Positions 1 through 8,107 of a stretch of DNA of 8,691 bases are shown piece by piece. The notes under the pieces are model-generated. The model was not told the origin of the DNA, ran no database searches, and saw nothing but the letters and a program-made list of their open reading frames with translations. This stretch comes from Burkholderiaceae bacterium (GTDB lineage: Bacteria > Pseudomonadota > Gammaproteobacteria > Burkholderiales > Burkholderiaceae_C): the NCBI GenBank assembly GCA_031256125.1, contig JAIRRE010000113.1:1-8691 (forward strand), given 5' to 3'. Every line of letters starts with the position of its first letter. The stretch's first letter is position 1. The position numbers were made by a program, and so were the translations under genes.

Positions 1-1158
<1,158 letters not shown>

Positions 1159-1174
1159 AAGGTACCCGATGCAG

Positions 1175-1200
1175 TCCGCGCGGGTCGCGCGGGATTTGTT
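1175..1200 (+). terminator. Probable intrinsic terminator of argA
   Basis: The stem CCGCGCG (1176-1182) pairs perfectly with CGCGCGG (1186-1192) across a 3-base loop (GGT), and T1175-G1193 can add a wobble pair. The hairpin begins about 17 bases after the argA stop and is followed by ATTTGTT, a short imperfect T-rich tract. On the minus strand the same hairpin lies just after the waaA stop but is followed by ACTGCATC, so it would be a poor terminator in that direction. Confidence 0.6.
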
Positions 1201-2579
1201 CAGCGTTGCCTCAACAACTCGGCCAGCGCCTGCGTCATTCTCTGGGCCGCGCCGCGCTGGCTGGCGGCGAAGGCGCGGGCAGCTTGCGCCATGCGGCTTT
1301 GCCGGGCCGGGTTTTGCATCAGGGCGACGGCTTGGGCGATGGCGGCAGGCAGGTCGGGCGCGCGCAGGGCTGCGCCGGCGGCTTGGGATTGGCGCGCCGC
1401 GTCATCGAAGTTGAAGGTGTGCGGCCCCATGACGACCGGACAGCCGCAGGCGGCCGCTTCGATCAGGTTCTGGCCGCCCAGCGGCGCAAAGCTGCCGCCC
1501 AGTAGCGCGGCATCGGCCAGCGTGTAATAAGCGGCCATTTCGCCCAGGCTATCACCGAGCCAGATGGCCTTGCCGTCAGCGGCTGGCGGCGTGTCATTGG
1601 GCCAAGCGCTGCGGCGACTGACGGACCAGCCTGCCGCGCGAATCAGATCGGCCACGGCGTCGAACCGTTGCGGGTGGCGCGGCACGATCAGCCACTGGAT
1701 GGCGGATTGACAAGATTGCGCGCGGATGGCGTCAAGCAACAGGGCTTCCTCGCCTTCGCGCGAACTAGCCAGCATCACGACCGGCTTATCACGCCCCGCG
1801 CGCCATGCCTGCCCCCGCGACATGGCCACCGCGTCGAGGGCGGCGTCGAATTTCAGATTACCCAATACGGTGACGTTGCGCGCTCCGGCCTGACGCAGGC
1901 GATCCGCGTCGGCTTCGGTTTGCGCCCACGCCGCCGACAGGGCGGCATACGCCGGACGCAGCAGCATCGCCGCGCGCCGCGCGCCGCGCAGGGATTTTTC
2001 TGACAGACGCGCGTTGGCAAGGACTATGGGAACCTTCGCGCGGCAGCCTTCACCAATCAGGTTGGGCCAGATTTCAGTTTCCATCAGCACGCCCGCGTCT
2101 GGCCGGAAGCGGGCGAAAAAGCGCCGCGTGGCGGCGGGCGTATCCCACGGTTGCCAGACTTGCGTATCGCCCGTGCGCAGCAACACCGCGCCCACCGCCC
2201 GGCCAGTGGCGGTGCCGTGGGTCAACAGCAGGCGCATTTCCGGCCAGCGCGCGCGCAGCGCATCCAGCAAAATGGCCGCCGTGCGCGTTTCGCCCAGCGA
2301 TACGGCATGAATCCAGATTAACGGCTGCCCTCTCCCCACCCTCTCTCCCGCCAGCGGGAAAGGGGTTTGTTTTTTCTCCCCTCTCCCGCTAGCGGGAGAG
2401 GGGCCGGGGGAGAGGGATTCGGAGTCAACCTCAAAACGCGGTTGCGTGTAATGCCCAAACCGTTCCGGGATGTGTTCCAGATACCCCGGCTCGGCACGCC
2501 CCCGGCGACGGAGTTTGCGTAAAAACAGCGGCTGCGCGCACCAGGCGGCCAAGTCGTAGAGCCGCCGCGCTACGCTCAT
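1200..2579 (-). CDS. waaA: 3-deoxy-D-manno-octulosonic acid (Kdo) transferase
   Basis: Transfers Kdo from CMP-Kdo to the lipid A precursor at the inner face of the cytoplasmic membrane, starting the lipopolysaccharide inner core. It is a GT-B fold glycosyltransferase (family GT30). Seen: a hydrophobic/basic N-terminal anchor (residues ~7-28), HAVSLGE at 91-97 whose Glu97 matches the proposed catalytic base, METEIWPN at 166-173, LANARLS, LGNLKFD, VPRHPQRF at 299-306, LGDSLGEM, and the nucleotide-sugar loop GGSFAPLGGQNLIEAA at 361-376 followed by MGPHTFNF. It is 459 aa against about 425 for E. coli WaaA; the excess is almost all residues ~55-84, encoded by an inserted palindromic repeat. The ATG lies 3 bp past the algC stop with no clear Shine-Dalgarno, so translation is probably coupled to algC. 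It may also be called kdtA. Whether it is mono- or bifunctional cannot be told from sequence. Confidence 0.95.
   Translation of the reverse strand: MSVARRLYDLAAWCAQPLFLRKLRRRGRAEPGYLEHIPERFGHYTQPRFEVDSESLSPGPSPASGRGEKKQTPFPLAGERVGRGQPLIWIHAVSLGETRTAAILLDALRARWPEMRLLLTHGTATGRAVGAVLLRTGDTQVWQPWDTPAATRRFFARFRPDAGVLMETEIWPNLIGEGCRAKVPIVLANARLSEKSLRGARRAAMLLRPAYAALSAAWAQTEADADRLRQAGARNVTVLGNLKFDAALDAVAMSRGQAWRAGRDKPVVMLASSREGEEALLLDAIRAQSCQSAIQWLIVPRHPQRFDAVADLIRAAGWSVSRRSAWPNDTPPAADGKAIWLGDSLGEMAAYYTLADAALLGGSFAPLGGQNLIEAAACGCPVVMGPHTFNFDDAARQSQAAGAALRAPDLPAAIAQAVALMQNPARQSRMAQAARAFAASQRGAAQRMTQALAELLRQR
2328..2416. repeat. Composite inverted palindromic repeat inserted in frame within waaA
   Basis: Two copies of a REP-like element stand in opposite orientation around a T-rich spacer (~2366-2377). 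Left copy is 2328-2365 and right copy is 2376-2416; reversed and complemented, the right copy aligns with the left (shared blocks CCCTCTCCCC, CTCTCCCGC, AGCGGGA, GGGG). The core of the right copy, 2378-2403, is a perfect 26-bp palindrome centred on GCTAGC; the left core is imperfect (CCCGC/GCGGG plus mismatches). On the minus strand it is read through as residues ~55-84 of WaaA, with the motifs LSPGPSPASGRGE and PFPLAGERVGRG. From memory, such PLPLAGEG-type peptides mark a repeat family that is widespread and mostly intergenic in proteobacteria. Confidence 0.85.
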
Positions 2580-2582
2580 ATA

Positions 2583-3971
2583 TCAATGCGCGGCGGCATC
2601 GAACCGGGCGTCGGGCTTGACGCGCAGGAGCAGCGCGCGCATATCGGCCTCGATGCGGCGCAGCGCCACCTCATCGCGCCCCTCAAAGCGCAACACCAGC
2701 ACCGGCGTGGTGTTGCTGGCGCGGATCAGGCCAAAGCCGTCGGGCCAATCGACGCGCAGGCCGTCGATCACGCTGACACGCGCACCCGCGCCCGGCAGGT
2801 CAGATGCCTGCGCCTGCAATTGCGCAGCAACGCGATGCGGCTCGCCCGGCGCGCAGGGCACGTTGATTTCCGGCGTGCTGCAACTGGCGGGCAAGGCTTG
2901 CAGCACGGCGCTCGGGTCCGCGTGGCGACTCAAAATTTCCAGCAAGCGGCAGGCGGCATAAGTGCCATCGTCGAAGCCATACCAGCGCTCCTTGAAGAAC
3001 AGATGCCCGCTCATCTCCCCGCCCAGCGCCGCGCCGGTTTCACGCATCTTGGCCTTGATGAGCGAATGGCCGGTTTTGTACATCAGCGGCGCGCCGCCGG
3101 CCGCAGTGATTTCAGGCGCCAGACGCTGCGTGCACTTGACATCGAACACCACGGTCGCGCCGGGCGCGCGTTGCAGCACGTCGCGCGCAAACAGCACCAG
3201 TTGCCGATCCGGGAAAATCGTCTCGCCGCTTTTGGTCACCACGCCCAGCCGGTCGCCATCGCCATCGAACGCCAGACCCAGCTCGGCATCGGTTTCGCGC
3301 AGCGCGCGTTGCAAGTCGCGCAAATTGGCCGGCTTGCTGGGATCGGGGTGGTGGTTGGGAAAACGCCCGTCCACCTCGGTGAATAGCTCGGTCACCTCGC
3401 AGCCGATGGCGCGCAGGATCGCGGGGGCGCTGGCACCGGCCACGCCGTTGCCGCAATCGACCGCGACTTTCATGGATCGCGCCAAATGCACGTCACTGGC
3501 GATGCGGTCGCGGTAGGCCGGAAAAATATCGTGCTGACGCACCCCGCCGCCGGGCTGACGGACGAAAGCATCGGCTTCAATCGCGCGGCGCAGCGCCGTG
3601 ATGTCATCGCCAAACAGCGCCTGCCCTTGCAGCACTAATTTGAAGCCGTTGTCATCGCGCGGATTGTGGCTGCCTGTGACCTGAATACCGCTGGCGCACA
3701 ACGTGCTGGCGGCAAAGTAAAGCATCGGCGTAGTGACCATACCCAGGTCGATCACCTGTACGCCCGCAGCCACCAAGCCTTTAACCAGCGCCTGCGCCAG
3801 ACTGGGGCCGGACAGCCGCCCGTCACGCCCGACGGCAACCGTGCTTTCTCCTTTGGCCAAAGCCGTTGTGCCGAAAGCCAGGCCGAGCGCCTCGGCAACT
3901 GATTCATTCAATGTCGCGGTCGTTGTGCCGCGAATATCGTAAGCCTTGAACAAGGCGGGATCAATTTGCAT
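2583..3971 (-). CDS. algC: Phosphomannomutase/phosphoglucomutase (AlgC/ManB type)
   Basis: Interconverts hexose 6-phosphate and hexose 1-phosphate (mannose and/or glucose) in the cytoplasm, feeding nucleotide-sugar synthesis for lipopolysaccharide and exopolysaccharide. It is a four-domain alpha-D-phosphohexomutase, 462 aa, close to the 463 aa of the Pseudomonas aeruginosa enzyme. All key elements are present: FKAYDIRG near the N-terminus, the phosphoserine loop TGSHNP with Ser101, the Mg-binding loop DGDGDR at 236-241, the sugar-binding loop GEMSGH at 318-323, and the phosphate-binding loop RASNTTP at 417-423. The start fits the family because FKAYDIRG begins at residue 8. No Shine-Dalgarno precedes the ATG, but a promoter lies directly upstream. 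It is the first gene of an operon with waaA, 3 bp downstream. manB or pgm are equally possible names, since substrate preference cannot be read from sequence. Confidence 0.93.
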   Translation of the reverse strand: MQIDPALFKAYDIRGTTTATLNESVAEALGLAFGTTALAKGESTVAVGRDGRLSGPSLAQALVKGLVAAGVQVIDLGMVTTPMLYFAASTLCASGIQVTGSHNPRDDNGFKLVLQGQALFGDDITALRRAIEADAFVRQPGGGVRQHDIFPAYRDRIASDVHLARSMKVAVDCGNGVAGASAPAILRAIGCEVTELFTEVDGRFPNHHPDPSKPANLRDLQRALRETDAELGLAFDGDGDRLGVVTKSGETIFPDRQLVLFARDVLQRAPGATVVFDVKCTQRLAPEITAAGGAPLMYKTGHSLIKAKMRETGAALGGEMSGHLFFKERWYGFDDGTYAACRLLEILSRHADPSAVLQALPASCSTPEINVPCAPGEPHRVAAQLQAQASDLPGAGARVSVIDGLRVDWPDGFGLIRASNTTPVLVLRFEGRDEVALRRIEADMRALLLRVKPDARFDAAAH

Positions 3972-3978
3972 GGGGAGA

Positions 3979-4008
3979 ATTTTAGAGGGTGCAAGCGCGC
4001 GGGGTCAA
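3979..4008 (-). promoter_or_regulatory. Sigma70-type promoter of algC-waaA, possibly giving a leaderless mRNA
   Basis: On the minus strand, TTGACC (4008-4003) is followed after 18 bases by TAAAAT (3984-3979), each matching the consensus at five of six positions. Only seven bases (TCTCCCC) separate the -10 box from the ATG of algC (A at 3971), so the predicted start of transcription falls at 3971-3972. The rest of the 127-bp gap between the toxin stop and algC (4009-4098) shows no convincing gene or terminator, so read-through from the toxin-antitoxin genes is possible. Confidence 0.6.
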
Positions 4009-4098
4009 CGTCTGGGGAAAGCCCGACCTGGCCATCATCTGCGGGATGCGTCATTTACGGCGGCGTTGGCCCGTACTGTGGAAAAACACGAAACCGAA

Positions 4099-4422
4099 TC
4101 AGACGATTCCCATAAACACAGCCAGCAAACGGGTTACGGCCAGCATGGAATCACCGTCCAGTGCGCCGAAAACATCACCCAGCTTGTCGCGTTTGACCGT
4201 CATAGCCTTATCCACTTGTACCTGCGATGGCGCTTTCAAGTTGTTTTCCGTGGTCGGCTCAATGGTCAGGCGCATTAATGGTGCATCGACCAGCTTGCTC
4301 GACAACAACAGCACGGTCACGGTTGCTGTCTGGTCGAACTGATTGGACTGGATCACCAATGCAGGGCGCGGTTTGCCGAAGTCGCCCGCCAAAGCAATGG
4401 TCACCAAATCGCCCCGCTTCAT
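4099..4422 (-). CDS. MazF/PemK-family toxin (type II toxin-antitoxin)
   Basis: A 107-aa protein matching the MazF/PemK/CcdB-fold family, whose members are mostly sequence-specific mRNA endoribonucleases that stop translation when free of antitoxin. Seen: the N-terminal MKRGDLVTIALAGDFGKPRPALVIQ block, with the conserved RGD and GKPRPALV motifs; a central TVTVLLLSS strand; and the C-terminal SQVQVDKAMTVKRDKLG block, which in the family carries residues of the RNA-binding and active surface. Length is typical. Its ATG overlaps the antitoxin stop in an ATGA, so it is cotranscribed and probably translationally coupled to the antitoxin; no good Shine-Dalgarno of its own is visible. It appears intact. 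The cut sequence and whether it is active are unknown. mazF or pemK would both be reasonable names. Confidence 0.9.
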   Translation of the reverse strand: MKRGDLVTIALAGDFGKPRPALVIQSNQFDQTATVTVLLLSSKLVDAPLMRLTIEPTTENNLKAPSQVQVDKAMTVKRDKLGDVFGALDGDSMLAVTRLLAVFMGIV

Positions 4423-4646
4423 GCTTGATCGCCGTCACACAGGTCGGCAAGAGCCGCATCCATGAAATGCTCAAGCTCACGATCAGCGGTATCGGCCTGG
4501 GCAACCAAGCAAGACTGCCGGCGACACTCTTGCGCAAAGCCCGGCACGCGCGTGTCCGGCACCCAAATCTGAACCGGGCGCATCCCCGCCGCACGCAACG
4601 CGGCACGTCGCTTTTGAACCCTTGCACGGGCCGATGTTGCTGTCAT
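4419..4646 (-). CDS. MazE-like antitoxin (DUF3018 family)
   Basis: A 75-aa protein with the pattern of the 'antitoxin MazE-like' family: a basic N-terminus (ARARVQKRRAALRAAG), then RPVQIWVPDTRVPGFAQECRRQS, which looks like the strand and helices of a ribbon-helix-helix DNA-binding fold, then an acidic tail (residues ~51-75) of the kind that binds and neutralises MazF-type toxins. I start it at the ATG at 4646, where the family similarity begins. The frame could extend to a TTG at 4703, but that would put the promoter and palindromic operator inside the gene. A weak ribosome site (GGAAA) lies 8 bases upstream. It precedes the toxin, as usual, with a 4-base overlap. It is expected to repress its own promoter, with the toxin as co-repressor, through the palindrome at 4664-4677. 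Confidence 0.87.
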   Translation of the reverse strand: MTATSARARVQKRRAALRAAGMRPVQIWVPDTRVPGFAQECRRQSCLVAQADTADRELEHFMDAALADLCDGDQA

Positions 4647-4663
4647 GTTTCGATTTCCGGTTG

Positions 4664-4677
4664 CGTTACATGTAACG
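4664..4677. promoter_or_regulatory. Palindromic operator of the toxin-antitoxin operon
   Basis: CGTTACATGTAACG is a perfect 14-bp palindrome lying 17 bp upstream of the antitoxin ATG. It overlaps the predicted -10 box (4680-4675) and the predicted start of transcription. A protein bound here would block the promoter, the standard arrangement for antitoxin autoregulation. That the MazE-like protein is the binder is inferred. Confidence 0.65.
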
Positions 4678-4703
4678 ATACCAGAAAGTACACGACTCTG
4701 CAA
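4675..4703 (-). promoter_or_regulatory. Probable promoter of the toxin-antitoxin operon
   Basis: On the minus strand, TTGCAG (4703-4698) is followed after 17 bases by TATCGT (4680-4675). The -10 box carries an upstream TGG, giving an extended -10 (TGGTATCGT) that can make up for the weak -35. Transcription would begin near 4668, within the palindrome, giving a leader of about 20 bases before the antitoxin ATG. Confidence 0.5.
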
Positions 4704-5149
4704 ATCGGTGGGGTTCGGCTACGGCCGTTTTTATTGATCGGTGCATCAGCGCCGTCGCACACCCCAGCGCCGCTCCCGGCCTTTTCAGCGCCCTGGAGCC
4801 GCGCGAACCCATCACCCTGTCCGCTGCGCCGCCGTCAAAAAGTTAACCCTATAAAATACCAATAACAATAAAAATAACAATAATTGCAGTCACCCATATT
4901 GGAGCGTGCGTAACTATTATTCCCAATGCTATCAAGACCACCAAAGCAACGAGGCACCCCATGAGTTTCTCCAAAAACATCTACCATTAAAAATAACTAA
5001 TGCCATTCAAAATAGACTTGACTTCAGATTCATGCCAGAAATAATTTATCGTCTGAAAATGAATAGAGCAAAGCCTTTGTTTGTAAGAAGGAAGTTTTTG
5101 ATTCGTTCCTATTTAGGGTCTGCCTGATTTCGAGGCGGATTCTTGTGTT
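4704..5149. other. Intergenic region with AT-rich core, no supported gene
   Basis: About 450 bp with no gene I can support. Bases 4704-4850 are GC-rich like the flanks. From about 4850 to 5112 the DNA turns AT-rich: three of its 60-base lines (4861-4920, 4981-5040, 5041-5100) contain 30%, 32% and 30% GC by direct count, while 4921-4980 has 47%. It opens with an AATAAC-like low-complexity run (4854-4885). The longest frame, 4906-5127 (+), 73 aa from a GTG, has a ribosome-site-like GGAG too close to the start, no recognisable motif and no family likeness; it could be the remnant of a lost gene. Transcription from res would run into this region. Confidence 0.6.
4716..4732 (+). terminator. Weak terminator-like hairpin (plus strand)
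   Basis: CGGC (4716-4719) pairs with GCCG (4724-4727) around TACG, a UNCG-class tetraloop closed by C-G, and is followed directly by five T. The four-base stem is short, though the tetraloop would stabilise it. No plus-strand gene precedes it here, so it is either chance or the remains of a gene end displaced by insertion. Confidence 0.25.
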
Positions 5150-8107
5150 TCATATCCCCAGTCCCATCTGCTGCGCGTGTCCCGCGCGCACCTGACAAGC
5201 CGCAAGCAAATCAGCCAGCCGTGCGCCGTTGTTGCGCCAATCGTCAAAAACCGCTTCGCCAACCAGCGCGTAATGCCATACGCGACCCTCGCGTTGATCG
5301 GGCGGCAGCGCGTTAACTCGCCCGCACCAAGCCGCCGCAGCTTTGAGCTTGCGCTGCACATTGGGATGGCTGACCTGTTGCTGTGCCTTGGTTTCGACCA
5401 GATAAACGGCGTCGGCTGTGCGTACCAAAAAGTCCGGGATATAAAACCCCGACAGGCCGTCTTCGCGCAGATAGCGCAGCCGCGCAAAATCGTGGCGCGT
5501 TTCGTGGATTTTGCAAAACGCTTCCACGCTCGCGTCGGTTTGCGCCCATTCGATAAAGGCGCGCTCCAGCCCGCCCGAGTGCATGGGCCAGCCCTGGCGC
5601 TCGTAAATACACTTGCCGACGGACATCGAGGTGTTTTCGCGCAATGGAATGGATGCCACCTCCGACAAACGCCGCCAGCGCACTTGCGCGTTATCCGCGC
5701 CGCCGCGCTCCTCGGCCTGAATCAGGGCCAGCGCAAAAATTTTGACGATGTGCTCGACCACCGGCTCCAGCAGCAACAGCCGCCAGTTTTCGTCCTCGAA
5801 CGGCTCAAAGAGCTGCCCGAACAGACGCTCGCGCACATAGCGGTCGATGGCGTCGGCGAGCAAGGCGGTGTCGGTTTGCAGATAGGGCCGGTCGAGATTC
5901 CCAGCGACGCGGTTGCCTTTGGGCAGCGGGTTGTGCAAACCCTGCGCGATGCGGCGCGTCAGGCGCGCCAGCCATTCGTTGTAGCCGCCGACATTCATCA
6001 CCGCGCCATTGACGCGGTAATCGCCGAACAGCGTACTGCTTTGCAAGTCTTGCGACGTAAAGGTGTCGCCTTTGCCCACCAATTCGGTCAGCGCCTCCCG
6101 GCTCATGGCGGTGAACGGCGGGAGTAGCTCGATGTCGATGGGCGCGTGCGTCAGTAGCTCCTCGGCTTCGCGCACGATGACCGGAATGGCAAAGTCATAC
6201 GCCTCATAACCCTCGCGCAAACCGACCGTTATCAAATCGCCGATGGCAGACGCGCTGTCCGCGTCCTCATCGTGCGTCTCGCCCGCCAGCCCGCCACGGA
6301 TCAATTCGTCGTAAAACTGCTGAAATGCCGGGTGTTCGACGATGGAAAGAATGTCCAGCAAGCTGCCCGGCTCCTCGCCGTTATTGATGCGCTCGCGGTT
6401 CTCGCGCTTGATGTCGTCGTAATCGCGTTCGCGCCACATCAACCGCAGACCGCGCCCTATCGTCTGCTCCAGCAAAATTTGCGCCTGCGACGAACGCAGC
6501 GGCACGATGACGCAAATGTTGTTCACGTCAAAGCCCTCGCGCAACATCAGCACGCTCACGATCACGCGCGGCGCGGCGTGCCGGTCCATGTCGAACAGCC
6601 GCTGGCGCAATGGTTCCCATTCCTTGTCACCCAGTTCCGCTTTTTTGCCGGAATCGACGGTCAGCACGTCATCCCCGTGCAAGCCTTCATCGTTCAGGAA
6701 TTGCGCCACCTGCGGCGTTACCGTCGTGTCCTCACACACCACCAGCATCTTGGGGCGGCGCTGGGGGTCGATGCGGGCAAAGTCCGCTTCCAGCTTGCGC
6801 AGCTTGACCAAGCCCGCGCGCAACATCACCCGCTGGCCTTCGGAAAGCTGCACGCTGCCGTCATCGCCGCGTTCGGCGCGGAAGTCCAGCGGCAGCGCAG
6901 CAATTTCCTTGCGCTTGTCCAGCACCAGCGACTTAACCAGCCCGGCGCGCATCGCCTGCTGCAAATCGAAGTCCACCACGATGTGCGGAAACCACTGCTT
7001 GTCCTTCCTGCCGCGTCCACTGCCGGCCCGCTCGTTGTACGGCGTGGCCGAAAAATCCACCTGCGTAAAGCGCCGGCCTTTGCCCTGGGCAATGCGGGTC
7101 AGGCTTTTTTGCCATTCGACCTCAGCGTCCTCGCCACCTTTTTTCAACTCGTGGATGTGGTGCGCCTCATCGTTGAACACCATCAAGTCGGGCAGTTCAG
7201 CCAGATATGCCAGCACGTTGCCGCGCGCCCAGCGCCGGTCCAGTTCCTCCAGCGCATTGCCCGACGCCCTGCCCGGCGCCAGCGGCAGCACCTGCTTGGC
7301 CACTACATGCGCATCGGGCCGGGCGCCGGGAACCTGTACCGCGTCATCGGCCTCGGCGGTTTCATCTTCGGCTTTTTCCTCGGCCTCGACCAGCGCGTGC
7401 CAATTGGTCAGCGCGATCAGGCCGTTGCCGGTCGCCTTCAGGCCGATCTCCTGCTTGATGCACACGTTGGCGCGCACGAATTGCTGCACCTGCTCGCGCC
7501 AGGCGGGCGGCACGAACAATTCGGCGTAGCGCGCGGTGTCGGAAGTCTCAAAAGCGCGCCCGCCGCCAGTCTGCTCCTTGCCCAGAAAAGCATCGAGCAG
7601 CCGCTCGTACACGATCAGCCCCGGAGCAACGATCAGGAAATGCCGCGTAAAGCGCGCGTCATCCTGCCCGTCATGGAGCGCGGCGCTCTTGTTGAGCATC
7701 TGCCACACCAGCAGGGCTTGCAACACCCAGGTCTTGCCGGTGCCGGTAGCCATCTTCAGGCAATACTTGGGGTGCGCGTGCTTGGGCTGCGCCAGTTCCG
7801 CCATCAAGCTGCCTGCCAGCAGCGTACTGGGGCACATTTCCCGGTACAGGCTTTGTAAATCGGGCGTTCCCAACCCGCCATTGAGCGCCTCGTGCGCCAC
7901 GATGGTGTTCAAAATTGCCTGCCGCTGCCCGGCGTGGAAATTCACCGCGCGCCCCGCGCACGCCTCATCGCCAAACCACCAGCGCAGCAGTTCAGCCGTT
8001 GTCGGCGTTACACCGTCCAGAATTTCCGCCTGACCCTGTTCCAGCCCTTTGCACAGTTCATGAGCGCGGGCGGTCAGCGCGGCGGCCAGGGGTAATGGAG
8101 TGCTCAT
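5150..8107 (-). CDS. Type III restriction-modification system, restriction/helicase subunit (Res)
   Basis: A 985-aa ATP-dependent translocase/endonuclease that, with a Mod methyltransferase, would cut unmethylated foreign DNA. Superfamily 2 helicase motifs in order: Walker A MATGTGKT (119-126), Walker B/DEAH box FNDEAHH (311-317), motif III SATP (353-356), motif V region LREGFDVNN (522-530), motif VI QTIGRGLR (548-555). A C-terminal PD-(D/E)XK nuclease follows: YIPDF with Asp892, and VYLVETKAQ with Glu905 and Lys907. An acidic linker (~240-256) and further spacer separate motif I from the DEAH box. The length matches Res proteins (~900-1000 aa). I start it at the ATG at 8107: it overlaps the mod stop as ATGA and has a strong ribosome site. 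The frame stays open to 8278, but that extension is Arg/Gly-rich and is the shadow of mod. All catalytic motifs look intact. Confidence 0.9.
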   Translation of the reverse strand: MSTPLPLAAALTARAHELCKGLEQGQAEILDGVTPTTAELLRWWFGDEACAGRAVNFHAGQRQAILNTIVAHEALNGGLGTPDLQSLYREMCPSTLLAGSLMAELAQPKHAHPKYCLKMATGTGKTWVLQALLVWQMLNKSAALHDGQDDARFTRHFLIVAPGLIVYERLLDAFLGKEQTGGGRAFETSDTARYAELFVPPAWREQVQQFVRANVCIKQEIGLKATGNGLIALTNWHALVEAEEKAEDETAEADDAVQVPGARPDAHVVAKQVLPLAPGRASGNALEELDRRWARGNVLAYLAELPDLMVFNDEAHHIHELKKGGEDAEVEWQKSLTRIAQGKGRRFTQVDFSATPYNERAGSGRGRKDKQWFPHIVVDFDLQQAMRAGLVKSLVLDKRKEIAALPLDFRAERGDDGSVQLSEGQRVMLRAGLVKLRKLEADFARIDPQRRPKMLVVCEDTTVTPQVAQFLNDEGLHGDDVLTVDSGKKAELGDKEWEPLRQRLFDMDRHAAPRVIVSVLMLREGFDVNNICVIVPLRSSQAQILLEQTIGRGLRLMWRERDYDDIKRENRERINNGEEPGSLLDILSIVEHPAFQQFYDELIRGGLAGETHDEDADSASAIGDLITVGLREGYEAYDFAIPVIVREAEELLTHAPIDIELLPPFTAMSREALTELVGKGDTFTSQDLQSSTLFGDYRVNGAVMNVGGYNEWLARLTRRIAQGLHNPLPKGNRVAGNLDRPYLQTDTALLADAIDRYVRERLFGQLFEPFEDENWRLLLLEPVVEHIVKIFALALIQAEERGGADNAQVRWRRLSEVASIPLRENTSMSVGKCIYERQGWPMHSGGLERAFIEWAQTDASVEAFCKIHETRHDFARLRYLREDGLSGFYIPDFLVRTADAVYLVETKAQQQVSHPNVQRKLKAAAAWCGRVNALPPDQREGRVWHYALVGEAVFDDWRNNGARLADLLAACQVRAGHAQQMGLGI

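Noticed and set aside
2328..2416. The repeat as a CRISPR unit or a factor-independent terminator
   Set aside because: There are only two inverted copies rather than regularly spaced direct repeats, and it lies inside an intact coding frame; the T-rich spacer is in the wrong place and strand to end transcription of waaA.
2586..3386. 266-codon plus-strand frame opposite algC, with others nearby (2962-3516, 2617-2961)
   Set aside because: These are antisense shadows of algC, rich in Arg, Ala and Gln, without ribosome sites or recognisable domains.
4647..4703. Longer antitoxin start at the TTG at 4703
   Set aside because: It would place the -10 box and the palindrome inside the gene, and family similarity begins only at the ATG at 4646.
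4227..4865. 212-codon plus-strand frame across the toxin-antitoxin genes
   Set aside because: It is antisense to two recognisable overlapping genes and runs through their promoter; no motif supports it.
5018..5047. Promoter-like TTGACT-18-TAATTT on the plus strand
   Set aside because: It lies in AT-rich DNA where such matches arise by chance and no credible plus-strand gene follows.
5113..5487. 124-codon minus-strand frame overlapping the end of res
   Set aside because: It is a different frame of the same DNA that encodes the conserved PD-(D/E)XK nuclease end of Res, so it is a shadow.
6272..7858. 528-codon open frame on the plus strand opposite res
   Set aside because: It lies wholly antisense to a Res gene with all motifs intact, has a His/Gln/Arg-rich composition typical of the complement of GC-rich coding DNA, and shows no family motif.
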